Source: Vreelandella titanicae BH1
GTDB taxonomy: Bacteria; Pseudomonadota; Gammaproteobacteria; Pseudomonadales; Halomonadaceae
DNA: 64,000 nt
Reading direction: 5' to 3'
Assembly (NCBI RefSeq): GCF_000336575.1
Contig: NZ_AOPO01000001.1
Span: 620,001-684,000 of the forward strand
Shown here: one piece after another, positions 44,500 to 53,178 of the stretch
How the letters are laid out: every line of letters starts with the position of its first letter
Numbering within the stretch: the first letter of the stretch is position 1
Made by a program: the position numbers and the translations under genes
The notes under the pieces: generated by a model
The model's database searches: none
What the model was told of the DNA's origin: nothing
Seen by the model: only the letters and a program-made list of their open reading frames with translations

Positions 44500-45365
44500 T
44501 GAGCGATTTACGCGACGACCAATGGTTTACCGAAGTCTTTGATAGCCACGGCAGCGCTTTCTCACTGAAGATCTCTGAAAAACTGCTGGATGTGCAGAGC
44601 CAATACCAGCATCTAGAGGTCTACGCCACCGAAACCTACGGCAACCTAATGGTGCTGGACGGCTGCGTGATGCTGACTGATCGCGATAACTTCCTCTACC
44701 ATGAGATGATTGCGCATCCGGCGCTGTTTACCCACCAAGATCCCAAACGTGTGGTGATCATCGGCGGTGGCGACTGCGGCACCTTAAAAGAGGTGCTGCG
44801 CCACCCGAGTGTCGAGAAAGTTACCCAAATTGATATCGACGAAGAGGTCACCAAGGCCTCTGAGCGCTTCTTCCCGTCGTTGGTAGCGTCGAATAACGAC
44901 CCCCGCGCTGAACTGCTGTTCGCCGACGGCGTCAAGTGGGTGGACGATGCACCTGATGAGAGCATCGATGTGCTGATTATCGACTCCACCGACCCGGTTG
45001 GGCCCGCTGAAGGGCTGTTTAAAACCGATTTTCTCAAGCGCTGCCACCGTATTTTGAAAAGCGGCGGCGTAATGGTGCAGCAGAGCGAATCACCGCTTTA
45101 CCACAGTGGCTCGATCATCCGAGAGCTGCGCAACGACATGTTGAAAGCCGGTTTTGACAGCGTTGCCACGCTGCCCTTCCCGCAGCCGGTTTATCCTTCA
45201 GGCTGGTGGAGCGTAACATTGGCGGGTAAAGCCACCGACGTGAATACGTTCCGCGAGCAGGCAGCCACCAACCACGACTTGCCGCTTGAATACTATAGCG
45301 TTGACGCCCATCGCGGTGCGCTCGCCCTTCCGCCATTTATGCGCAAGGCATTCGCAGCCGAGTAA
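44499..45365 (+). CDS. speE: Spermidine synthase SpeE
   Basis: Transfers an aminopropyl group from decarboxylated S-adenosylmethionine to putrescine. The 288 residues have an N-terminal beta domain (about 1-60), the nucleotide site VVIIGGGDCGTLKE near residue 87, and the catalytic segment IIDSTDPVGPAEGLF near residue 160 followed by QQSESPLYH. AGGAG lies eight bases before the ATG. Coupling to hemE is an unusual pairing with no evident metabolic logic. speD is not in the window. Confidence 0.94.
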   Translation: MSDLRDDQWFTEVFDSHGSAFSLKISEKLLDVQSQYQHLEVYATETYGNLMVLDGCVMLTDRDNFLYHEMIAHPALFTHQDPKRVVIIGGGDCGTLKEVLRHPSVEKVTQIDIDEEVTKASERFFPSLVASNNDPRAELLFADGVKWVDDAPDESIDVLIIDSTDPVGPAEGLFKTDFLKRCHRILKSGGVMVQQSESPLYHSGSIIRELRNDMLKAGFDSVATLPFPQPVYPSGWWSVTLAGKATDVNTFREQAATNHDLPLEYYSVDAHRGALALPPFMRKAFAAE

Positions 45366-45389
45366 ACCACGCCTAATACCTGCCTTCGT

Positions 45390-45451
45390 GTTACCGCCCA
45401 CCTCAGCTTGCCCTATTACGGTGCAATGCGAGGTGGGCGGTAACCTTTTTT
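45390..45451 (+). terminator. Intrinsic terminator after speE
   Basis: A perfect 15-bp stem, GTTACCGCCCACCTC with GAGGTGGGCGGTAAC, has a 25-nt loop and is followed by C and six or more T residues. Confidence 0.88.
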
Positions 45452-45570
45452 GCACCTAGACCTTCGTCTCGAATTCGTTGAGTAGCGTTGAAAAGCGCTG
45501 AATTAACGCCTGTACCCTTGTTGGCATCTTCCTTGCTAGGTTTAGTGACATGCTACGGCATGCATAACTA

Positions 45571-45622
45571 TTTCAACTACTGGTTTCATTAACTGATTTC
45601 AGTAGCTGATTCCAATAACTTC
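45571..45622. repeat. Four degenerate 13-bp tandem repeats in the aapJ leader
   Basis: Units are TTTCAACTACTGG, TTTCATTAACTGA, TTTCAGTAGCTGA and TTCCAATAACTTC, ending 12 bp before the aapJ start codon. They abut the ribosome site GAGGGAAA. Copies could be regulator sites or slippage products. Confidence 0.65.
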
Positions 45623-45634
45623 GAGGGAAACTAG

Positions 45635-46660
45635 ATGTTCAATAAAAAACACTTAGCGCTTCTGGCGTCCGCTGGCTCACTTAGCCTGGCGGGAATGGCA
45701 ACTGCTCAAGCCGACACCCTGGAAGATACCATTGAGCGTGGCGCCGTTCAGTGTGGTGTGAGCGATGGTTTGCCGGGCTTCTCAGCTCCGGACGACGACG
45801 GTAACTGGCAAGGTATCGACGTTGATGTATGCCGCGCAGTAGCGGCAGCGGTGCTCGGCGACTCAGAAGCCGTCAACTATATTTCACTCAATGCCGTAGA
45901 GCGCTTCACCGCCCTGCAGTCTGGTGAAGTTGATGTTCTCTCACGTAACACCACCTGGACGACTACCCGCGATACCACCCTGGGCCTGAACTTCACCGGC
46001 GTAACATTCTATGATGGTCAGGGCTTCATGGTATCCCGTGACCTGGGTATTACCGGTGCTGATGAACTCGACGGCGCCTCCATCTGCATTCAGTCTGGCA
46101 CCACTACCGAGCTGAACCTGGCTGACTACTTCCGTGCTAACGACATGGAATTCAACCCGATCGTATTTGATACCTCTGAGCAAACCGTGGGTGGCTATCA
46201 GGCCGGCCGCTGTGACGTGCTAACCTCCGATACCTCTCAGCTAGCGGCGCTACGTATTCAGCTAGACGATCCTTCAGCCTCGATGATCCTGTCTGACGTT
46301 ATCTCCAAAGAGCCACTAGGCCCTGTGGTTCGTCAGGGTGACGATCTTTGGTTCAACATTGTGAAATGGTCGCTGTTCGCCATGATTAACGCCGAAGAGT
46401 ACGGCGTCACCAGTGAAAACGCTGAAGAAATGCTTAACTCTGAAGACCCCAACATCGCTCGCTTGCTAGGCCAAGACGGCAACTACGGTGAAGGCATGAA
46501 CCTAGAAGCAGATTGGGCCTACAACATTATTAGCCAAGTGGGTAACTACGCTGAAAGCTTCGACCGCAACGTGGGCATGGGCTCGCCGCTGGAAATTGAG
46601 CGCGGTGTTAACGCCCTGTGGACCGACGGTGGTTTCCAGTACGCTCCCCCGATTCGCTAA
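45635..46660 (+). CDS. aapJ: General L-amino-acid ABC transporter binding protein (AapJ/BztA)
   Basis: Periplasmic binding protein of the polar amino-acid transporter family PAAT, 341 residues. The signal peptide ends near TAQADTLEDT. The mature protein has RGAVQCGVSDGLPGFSAPDDDG and GIDVDVCRAVAAAV near residues 36-75, DVLSRNTTWTTTRDT near 108 and WFNIVKWSLFAMINAEEYG near 250, all typical of AapJ/BztA. Known members accept a broad range of L-amino acids or Glu/Gln/Asp/Asn. It heads a four-gene operon, and chemoreceptors with an amino-acid-binding signature lie about 8 kb downstream. Confidence 0.93.
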   Translation: MFNKKHLALLASAGSLSLAGMATAQADTLEDTIERGAVQCGVSDGLPGFSAPDDDGNWQGIDVDVCRAVAAAVLGDSEAVNYISLNAVERFTALQSGEVDVLSRNTTWTTTRDTTLGLNFTGVTFYDGQGFMVSRDLGITGADELDGASICIQSGTTTELNLADYFRANDMEFNPIVFDTSEQTVGGYQAGRCDVLTSDTSQLAALRIQLDDPSASMILSDVISKEPLGPVVRQGDDLWFNIVKWSLFAMINAEEYGVTSENAEEMLNSEDPNIARLLGQDGNYGEGMNLEADWAYNIISQVGNYAESFDRNVGMGSPLEIERGVNALWTDGGFQYAPPIR

Positions 46661-46761
46661 GCGTCTCGCTTGACCCCGGCCCGCCGCCCTCTTCACAGGT
46701 ATCTGTTTAAAGGTCGTGGCGGGCCATTTGATTGACCTTCCGTGTAGCGGAGACGCCATCC

Positions 46762-47952
46762 ATGTCTGTAAGACCTAACGTTCGCCCCGCTGGCCACAAG
46801 CCGCCGTTTTGGCGAGACCGCGCTAAGCGCGCACTTATTTTTCAGCTTATATTGGTCGCCGTTGTCGCGGCTTTCCTGATCTATATTATCGGCAATACCC
46901 AAGCCAACCTGAATGCTCGCGGCATTACCACTGGCTTTGGCTTCCTGGGCAACACAGCCGGCTTTGGTATTGGTCAAAGCTTAATCGAGTACTCCTCCCA
47001 AAGTACCTACGGCCGCACTTTTGTGATTGGCTTGCTCAATACGCTGCTAGTCGGTGGATTGGGGGTGTTAGCTGCCTCGATTATTGGTTTTATCGTCGGT
47101 ATTGCGCGGCTATCGCCCAATTGGTTGATCGCCCGGCTAGCTAACGCTTATATCGAAACGTTTCGTAATATCCCGCTGCTGCTGCAAATTTTCTTCTGGT
47201 ACTTTGCTGTACTGCGGACGTTACCCAGCGCTAGAGAGAGCATGGCCTTTGGCGAAGCCATTTTCCTGAACGTGCGCGGGCTGTACCTGCCTCAACCGCT
47301 GTTCGAGTCAGGGTTTGGTCTTATCCCAGCTACCTTCGTGGTGGCCATTATTGCCAGCATCGCACTGGTCATGTGGAACAAGCGCCGCCACGAAGCCACC
47401 GGCAAGCGCCTGCCGGTTTTCTGGATGTCGCTGGTGATTATCTTTGGCCTACCGCTGCTGGTACTGGTCGCTACCGGTGTACCGGTGACCTGGGAGATGC
47501 CGGTACTGCGCGGCTTTAACTTCGGCGGTGGTATCACCATTATCCCTGAATTTTTGGCTCTGTGGCTGGCGCTGTCTATCTATACCGCGTCCTTCATTGC
47601 GGAGATTGTGCGCTCGGGCATCCAAGCCATCCCCCATGGCCAAACGGAAGCCGCCCAGGCATTGAGCTTGCCGCGCAAGCTAGTGCTGCGCCTAATCATC
47701 ATTCCCCAGGCTATGCGCGTCATTATTCCGCCACTCACCAGCCAATACCTCAACCTGATTAAAAACTCGTCACTGGCCACCGCCATCGGCTACCCCGACC
47801 TGGTATCGGTTTTTGCCGGCACCACGCTCAACCAGACCGGTCAGGCAATCGAAGTCATTGCCATGACCATGGCGGTTTATCTGATCATCAGCTTGCTGGT
47901 GTCCATGTTCATGAACTGGTTCAACGCTCGCGTTGCGCTGGTCGAACGCTAG
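46762..47952 (+). CDS. aapQ: General L-amino-acid ABC transporter permease (AapQ/BztB)
   Basis: Inner-membrane permease, 396 residues from the ATG of MSVRPNVRP, which has GGAG nine bases upstream. It is longer than ordinary PAAT permeases because of an extra central region, as in AapQ/BztB. TM segments flank IETFRNIPLLLQIFFWYFAV near residue 135; the EAA coupling loop is ASFIAEIVRSGIQAIPHGQ with EAAQALSLPRKLVLRLIIIPQA. It is followed after 15 bp by the second permease. Confidence 0.92.
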   Translation: MSVRPNVRPAGHKPPFWRDRAKRALIFQLILVAVVAAFLIYIIGNTQANLNARGITTGFGFLGNTAGFGIGQSLIEYSSQSTYGRTFVIGLLNTLLVGGLGVLAASIIGFIVGIARLSPNWLIARLANAYIETFRNIPLLLQIFFWYFAVLRTLPSARESMAFGEAIFLNVRGLYLPQPLFESGFGLIPATFVVAIIASIALVMWNKRRHEATGKRLPVFWMSLVIIFGLPLLVLVATGVPVTWEMPVLRGFNFGGGITIIPEFLALWLALSIYTASFIAEIVRSGIQAIPHGQTEAAQALSLPRKLVLRLIIIPQAMRVIIPPLTSQYLNLIKNSSLATAIGYPDLVSVFAGTTLNQTGQAIEVIAMTMAVYLIISLLVSMFMNWFNARVALVER

Positions 47953-47967
47953 GCCGGAGGCGACCCC

Positions 47968-49068
47968 ATGATTCACAATAAAGAAACCATACCTCAGCGC
48001 CCGGCGCCTAAAGGCACCATTGGGCCGGTTGCCTGGCTACGCGGCAATCTGTTCAACGGCCCTATCAATAGCATCTTCACGCTACTGGGCCTGTACGTGC
48101 TCTATCTACTCGTGGTGCCAACGGTTCAGTGGGCATTTATTGATGCCAACTGGGTGGGCGACAGCCGCGAAGACTGCACACGGGTGGGCGCCTGCTGGGT
48201 ATTCGTTAACGCACGCTTTTCCCAGTTTATGTACGGCCTCTACCCGAGTGAGGAGTATTGGCGCGCCAACATCGTGTTTGCCATGTTCGCGGGCATTATT
48301 GCCTGGATGGTCATTCCGCGCCTGCCGTTTAAGCGCTGGATGACACTGTTTGCGCTGCTGATCTTCCCGGTGATCGCCTACGTGCTGCTACACGGCGGCT
48401 ACTTTGATCTACCGCGTGTCTCCACCCACCGCTGGGGCGGTTTGATGCTGACGCTGCTACTGGCTAGCGTGGGGATGATTGGCGCACTGCCTATTGGCAT
48501 TGTATTAGCCCTTGGGCGACGCTCGAACATGCCCATCGTCAAAACCTTCTGCGTGATTTTTATCGAGTTTTGGCGCGGTGTGCCGCTAATCACCATTCTG
48601 TTTATGGCCTCGGTGATGCTGCCGCTGTTCCTGCCGTCTGAACTTAACGTGGATCGCCTTATACGTGCGCTAATCGGCCTGACGCTGTTCCAAAGTGCCT
48701 ATATGGCCGAGGTTATTCGCGGTGGTTTGCAGGCGATTCCCAAAGGGCAAGATGAGGCCGCCGCGGCACTGGGGATGACGTATTGGAAGCGCATGGGGCT
48801 AATCGTGATGCCTCAGGCACTGAAAATGATGATTCCTGGCATCGTCAATACGTTTATCTCACTGTTTAAAGACACCACCCTGGTCATGATCATCGGGCTG
48901 TTTGACCTGTTGGGCATTGTGCAAGCGGCGCTTTCCGACTCGCGCTGGCTGGGCTTCTCGGTAGAGGGCTATGTATTTGCCGCGTTCGTGTTCTGGATAT
49001 TCTGTTTCAGCATGTCGCGCTACAGCCAGTACTTGGAGCGCAAGCTAAACACCGGCCATAAGCACTAG
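47968..49068 (+). CDS. aapM: General L-amino-acid ABC transporter permease (AapM/BztC)
   Basis: Second permease, 366 residues, pairing with the product of the gene before it. An N-terminal extension with several hydrophobic segments (about 30-150) precedes the core, as in AapM. The core has FCVIFIEFWRGVPLITILFM near residue 191 and the EAA loop QSAYMAEVIRGGLQAIPKGQDEAAAALGM. A strong GGAGG lies before the ATG. Confidence 0.92.
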   Translation: MIHNKETIPQRPAPKGTIGPVAWLRGNLFNGPINSIFTLLGLYVLYLLVVPTVQWAFIDANWVGDSREDCTRVGACWVFVNARFSQFMYGLYPSEEYWRANIVFAMFAGIIAWMVIPRLPFKRWMTLFALLIFPVIAYVLLHGGYFDLPRVSTHRWGGLMLTLLLASVGMIGALPIGIVLALGRRSNMPIVKTFCVIFIEFWRGVPLITILFMASVMLPLFLPSELNVDRLIRALIGLTLFQSAYMAEVIRGGLQAIPKGQDEAAAALGMTYWKRMGLIVMPQALKMMIPGIVNTFISLFKDTTLVMIIGLFDLLGIVQAALSDSRWLGFSVEGYVFAAFVFWIFCFSMSRYSQYLERKLNTGHKH

Positions 49069-49122
49069 TTCGAGTTTAAATACGAGCGCCGCATCTCATT
49101 ACGTTTTAAGTAGGATTTCAAC

Positions 49123-49899
49123 ATGACACAAGCAGCCACCAACACCTCTGACACCAGTGCTTCTGACCTGATGGTCGAGATGCACAACGTTAACAAGTGG
49201 TACGGCGATTTTCACGTACTGCGGGATATCTACCTTGAGGTAAAACGCGGCGAACGTATCGTGGTTTGCGGCCCATCAGGTTCGGGTAAATCAACGCTAA
49301 TTCGCTGCATTAACCACCTTGAAGAGCACCAAAAAGGTGAAATTGTGGTGGGCGGTCTACCGCTGACCCAAGACGTCAAACGCATTGAGCAGATTCGTCG
49401 CAGCGTCGGCATGGTGTTTCAGCACTTCAATCTGTTCCCGCATTTATCAGTGCTGGAAAACTGCTGTATTGCGCCAATGTGGGTACAAAAGAAGCCGCGC
49501 AAAGAGGCCGAAGCGCTAGCCATGGAGTACCTAGAACGGGTGCGCATTGCCGAGCAGGCAACTAAGTACCCGGGGCAACTCTCGGGCGGTCAGCAGCAGC
49601 GTGTAGCGATTGCCCGCTCGCTGTGCATGCACCCCGACGTGATGCTGTTTGACGAGCCCACCTCCGCCCTCGACCCCGAGATGATCAAAGAGGTGCTGGA
49701 CGTTATGGTGGAACTGGCGGAAGAGGGCATGACCATGATCTGCGTGACCCACGAAATGGGCTTCGCCAAAACCGTCGCCGACCGGGTGATCTTTATGGAT
49801 CAGGGGCAAATCATTGAAGAGAACGCGCCAGAGCCGTTCTTCAACAACCCGCAGTCTGAACGTACCCAGCTGTTCTTAAGCCAGATTCTGGGGCATTAA
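49123..49899 (+). CDS. aapP: General L-amino-acid ABC transporter ATP-binding protein (AapP/BztD)
   Basis: ATPase of the amino-acid importer, 258 residues. Walker A is [13 protein letters not shown] near residue 50, the Q-loop is [11 protein letters not shown], the signature is [15 protein letters not shown], Walker B is [12 protein letters not shown] and the switch histidine is in CVTHEMGFA. It closes the aapJQMP operon; a hairpin follows before ridA. Confidence 0.94.
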   Translation: MTQAATNTSDTSASDLMVEMHNVNKWYGDFHVLRDIYLEVKRGERIVVCGPSGSGKSTLIRCINHLEEHQKGEIVVGGLPLTQDVKRIEQIRRSVGMVFQHFNLFPHLSVLENCCIAPMWVQKKPRKEAEALAMEYLERVRIAEQATKYPGQLSGGQQQRVAIARSLCMHPDVMLFDEPTSALDPEMIKEVLDVMVELAEEGMTMICVTHEMGFAKTVADRVIFMDQGQIIEENAPEPFFNNPQSERTQLFLSQILGH

Positions 49900-49940
49900 T
49901 ACACAGCCCCAGCGACAAAGCAGCTGTGGATAAGTTCGTC

Positions 49941-49974
49941 ATCATGGGCCTCACTTGAGGCCCATGATGTTTTA
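49941..49974 (+). terminator. Hairpin between aapP and the RidA gene
   Basis: Perfect 13-bp arms ATCATGGGCCTCA and TGAGGCCCATGAT, two bases apart, are followed by GTTTT. Probable terminator of the aap operon, though the short U run may allow read-through into the RidA gene 25 bp on. Confidence 0.75.
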
Positions 49975-49998
49975 AAAACATTAAAAAAGGATAAAAAC

Positions 49999-50391
49999 AT
50001 GATTGAAAAGCTGTTTATCGACCGCGCCCCGCAACCGATTGCGCCTTTTTCCCACGCCTGCCGCGTAGGTGATCTGGTCTTTATCACTGGCCAAATGCCG
50101 ACGGTGCCAGAGACCAACGAGATGCTTTTGGGCACCTTCACCGAACAGACTCATCGGGTAATGCAGAACCTGGCGATTGTGCTGGAAGAAGTCGGAAGTG
50201 CCTTCGAATATGTGGTGCAGTCCCGGGTGTTCATTACCAATATGGGCCACTTCGACGAAGTGAATAAGGTCTACGCCAGTTACTTTCCCCAGCCTCTACC
50301 CACCCGCACCTGTATCGGGGTAACCGGCTTGGCTGGAGGCGCTGATGTGGAAGTCGATATGATTGCCTGGATTCCACCGTCGCAGCAATAA
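49999..50391 (+). CDS. RidA/YjgF family enamine-imine deaminase
   Basis: Small cytosolic trimeric protein, 130 residues, that typically hydrolyses reactive enamine/imine intermediates of amino-acid metabolism. The key arginine is in LPTRTCIGV (about residue 104), with FITGQMP near residue 31 and a VEVDMIAW C-terminal strand. Its place behind the amino-acid importer fits a detoxifying role in amino-acid catabolism. The paralogue subgroup cannot be fixed by eye. Confidence 0.9.
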   Translation: MIEKLFIDRAPQPIAPFSHACRVGDLVFITGQMPTVPETNEMLLGTFTEQTHRVMQNLAIVLEEVGSAFEYVVQSRVFITNMGHFDEVNKVYASYFPQPLPTRTCIGVTGLAGGADVEVDMIAWIPPSQQ

Positions 50392-50410
50392 ACCTCATCA
50401 GTCGTCGTCA

Positions 50411-51874
50411 TCACGGCTGCCAGTGAGCCACAACGCGATTTCGCCCCGCCTCTTTGGCGGCATAGAGCGCTTGGTCGGCCTGGGCAACGGCTACTGCCTG
50501 ACTGTGGTCTAAATCACTGGTGAGCGCCAGAGGTGCAATCCCCACGCTGACGGTGAGTGTCACCATCATCGGCACTTGCGAATCACCCGCCGTCAGGTAA
50601 AACGGTTGCTGGGCTACTCGTTGGCGAATACGCTCACCCAGCTGGACTACCTGTTGGTGCGATAAATCACCCGCCGTAACAGCAAACTCTTCACCGCCGA
50701 ACCTTGCCAGACAATCCTCGGGCCGCAGGGCCTCGTGTACTCGCTTTGCCATCTCCACCAGCAGCGTATCCCCCGCGGGGTGACCGTAGCGATCATTGAT
50801 ATGTTTGAAGTAATCAATATCAATCATCAGCAAATAATAGGCTGCCGCTTCAGCTTGCTCATTGAGTTGTGCTAAGTGATTAGCCAAGCCACGTCGGTTG
50901 CGTGTGCCGGTCAAGGCGTCAAACTCCGCCGCCGCCCAGGCCTGCTCTTCGCTTTTTTTACGTTGACTAATATCGATGACTAGGCCGCCGATACGCGCTA
51001 AATAGCCATCATCGGAGTAGTAGCTTTCCATCACCAGCTCATGCCAACGCCATTGCCCGGATGCGACCCTGAGCTGAACATCAATGCGGCATTGGGTTTG
51101 CAGCCGCTGTTGGCACTCGCGGATCAAACCAAACACCCGTAAGCGGTCAGTGGGCATGGCGTGAGCCAGTAAGCGGCGCAATGGGAGCCTTGCATAATCG
51201 CCAGGATAACCCAGCGAAAGCAGCAACGCCGAAGAGCACCAGGTTGCGCCACTGCGAGTATTAATCTCCCAGGTGCCGCAGGCGGCGACCTGCTGCAGCA
51301 GATCAACCTGCCGCTGCCTGCAGGTAAGCTGCTGACGATAAATAGCCGAAGCGATCAGTTCAGCGCCGATCACTAGCGCCTGCAACCCCGCTCCCTCCCA
51401 GTCAACTTCACGCTCACAGTCATCGAAGCCCAAAGTGCCCCACCACTGACCATCCACCATAATCGGAACGGTCACCATCGATAAAATCGACTGGCTTTCC
51501 AAATTGTCGCGCAGCGACCCCAAATCCACCTGCGAGGTAATACAGGTGTGCGAGTCACCACGCTCCCGACGATTGACCATTTCCTCATACTCGGGATCGT
51601 CGATCAGCGTGGTAAAAAAGCGAAAGCGTTTTTGCGTTCGCTCACGATAGTGCGATGAAGATGCCCACTCAAAAACAAAATCCTGCAAGACACCGTTTGG
51701 GTTGCGCTCTATGGTTTGAAATATCCACACCCGATTGACACCCGACGCTTCCCCTAGCGCCGCCAATAGCTGATCGACGCCCTCACTCCAAAAGTGCGCG
51801 TCGATGAGCGCGCGGCTGCCCACAGCAAGGGCATTCAGCAGGCTCGGCGCATCCGGCGAAAAAGGAGCAGGCAT
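50411..51874 (-). CDS. GAF-PAS-GGDEF diguanylate cyclase
   Basis: Predicted soluble cyclic di-GMP synthase of 487 residues without membrane segments. The N-terminal GAF-like domain (about 15-180) is followed by a PAS domain (about 190-310) and a GGDEF domain (about 325-485). The active site is RFGGEEFAV, with an RPED I-site five residues before it, so it should be active and product-inhibited. The PAS region lacks a recognisable heme or flavin motif, so the signal is unknown. It is convergent with the RidA gene. Confidence 0.87.
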   Translation of the reverse strand: MPAPFSPDAPSLLNALAVGSRALIDAHFWSEGVDQLLAALGEASGVNRVWIFQTIERNPNGVLQDFVFEWASSSHYRERTQKRFRFFTTLIDDPEYEEMVNRRERGDSHTCITSQVDLGSLRDNLESQSILSMVTVPIMVDGQWWGTLGFDDCEREVDWEGAGLQALVIGAELIASAIYRQQLTCRQRQVDLLQQVAACGTWEINTRSGATWCSSALLLSLGYPGDYARLPLRRLLAHAMPTDRLRVFGLIRECQQRLQTQCRIDVQLRVASGQWRWHELVMESYYSDDGYLARIGGLVIDISQRKKSEEQAWAAAEFDALTGTRNRRGLANHLAQLNEQAEAAAYYLLMIDIDYFKHINDRYGHPAGDTLLVEMAKRVHEALRPEDCLARFGGEEFAVTAGDLSHQQVVQLGERIRQRVAQQPFYLTAGDSQVPMMVTLTVSVGIAPLALTSDLDHSQAVAVAQADQALYAAKEAGRNRVVAHWQP

Positions 51875-51924
51875 AGCAGGTTCTCTTTACTTTTCTTAGA
51901 GACTACCACACAGCTTTTAGTGGA

Positions 51925-52524
51925 TTACACGCCATGCCCATAAAGAGTAATGCTAGCGGGTGCTAACGGGGTTTGCTCACGGTGGGACGTCAGCGGTTTC
52001 CCGGCCAGGGCAGTCAGCAGAATTTGCAGCGGATCACCGTGACTGACGAGCAGAATGACTTCCCCGCTTACCTGTTGTTCCCAATCACCGATCACCGCCT
52101 GCATACGGCTCGCCACCCGGCTCAACGCTTCTACTCCATGGTGCTGGTGTTCAGCATCCTCGGCATCTAACGCCCATACACTGGGATAGTGCTCGTCCCC
52201 CAACCCCTCTAGTTCGCCAAAATTTCGTTCCCGCAAGCGCGTATCCACGCTGGGTACCAACTCGAACCTGGCCGCCACATGGGCAGCGGTTTGGGTGGTA
52301 CGTAAAAAGTCTGAATGCACCACGCGGGTCGGCACAGGCCACTGCCAGTCGGCAACGAGCTGGGCAAGCTGTTGCTCACCATGCTCGGAGAGACCAAAGT
52401 TTTCCACCCCGCGCCCCGGCGAGCTGACAATCACCCTCTGTTGATTAGCCTGACTATGGCCGTGGCGCATGAATAAATAGCGGTTGCGCCAATGTTTTTT
52501 TATGTTTCGTTGCTCAGTAGTCAT
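51925..52524 (-). CDS. Histidine phosphatase family protein (phosphoglycerate-mutase fold)
   Basis: 199-residue phosphatase from the ATG of MTTEQRNIKK, which has AGGA upstream. The catalytic motif is LFMRHGHSQANQQ near residue 19, the second-shell arginine and glutamate are in RLRERNFGELEG, and the second histidine is in LLVSHGDPLQI near residue 165. These are the expected residues for the RHG family. Substrates in this family are diverse, so no specific reaction is proposed. Confidence 0.88.
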   Translation of the reverse strand: MTTEQRNIKKHWRNRYLFMRHGHSQANQQRVIVSSPGRGVENFGLSEHGEQQLAQLVADWQWPVPTRVVHSDFLRTTQTAAHVAARFELVPSVDTRLRERNFGELEGLGDEHYPSVWALDAEDAEHQHHGVEALSRVASRMQAVIGDWEQQVSGEVILLVSHGDPLQILLTALAGKPLTSHREQTPLAPASITLYGHGV

Positions 52525-52624
52525 GGGGCTCTGTCCTGATACAGGTGACGTTTGCTGTGTTTGACCTAACGCCAAACGCTTGCCATGGTTAGATGACCAT
52601 CAACGACATGGAGTATGCACAGCG

Positions 52625-53053
52625 ATGACAACCTATATCGTGGTAGCCGACGCCGCTCGCGCACGCATTTTTACCCGAGATGCCTTAACGTTGGCAGAGC
52701 AAGAAAGCATGGTTCACGCTGAAGGACGTCTACACGAAGGTGACTTGGTCACCGACGGTCGAGGCGATGTGCATGAGTCGATGTCCACTACCTCTCGCTC
52801 GGCTGGCGAAGAGGGAACGGCTACTAAGCACGAAAACGAGTTGTTTGCGAAAGAGGTCGCTCAGCGACTTTATAGTGCTCGAGTAGGCAACAGTATGAAG
52901 AAGCTCATTATGGTGGCGCCACCTAAATTTTTAGGGCTTTTACGCGATAAACTCGATGCCCCTACCCAAAAGCTGGTGATTCATTCCCTATCAAAAGATC
53001 TAAGTAAAGCTTCAATGGCCGATATTCAACAAGCAGTTAGTGATTTACGCTAG
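52625..53053 (+). CDS. Host-attachment-family protein (PF10116-like)
   Basis: 142-residue soluble protein of the family named for plant-attachment phenotypes in Rhizobiaceae; biochemical function unknown. It starts TTYIVVADAARARIFT and has the conserved middle HENELFAKEVAQRL and LIMVAPPKFLGLLRDKL, resembling release-factor eRF1 domain 3-like or Vms1-related folds. I use the ATG with GGAG 11 bases upstream. It lies just before the chemoreceptor cluster but with its own reading direction and a separate sigma-28 promoter after it. Confidence 0.82.
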   Translation: MTTYIVVADAARARIFTRDALTLAEQESMVHAEGRLHEGDLVTDGRGDVHESMSTTSRSAGEEGTATKHENELFAKEVAQRLYSARVGNSMKKLIMVAPPKFLGLLRDKLDAPTQKLVIHSLSKDLSKASMADIQQAVSDLR

Positions 53054-53084
53054 TAATATCCAAAACTTAAAGCCCATGTAAGAC

Positions 53085-53111
53085 TAAAGAAAGGGTCGCT
53101 CTCGCCGATAG
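53085..53111 (+). promoter_or_regulatory. Sigma-28 promoter of the first chemoreceptor
   Basis: TAAA-N15-GCCGATAG, one base off the E. coli FliA consensus TAAA-N15-GCCGATAA and with exact spacing. The start point would be about 60 nt before the receptor start codon. Confidence 0.85.
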
Positions 53112-53178
53112 CCTAGAAGACATTATAAACGGTACCTCCCCCTGAGTACTGACATGCACTTCTACGTCGAGAGCGACC

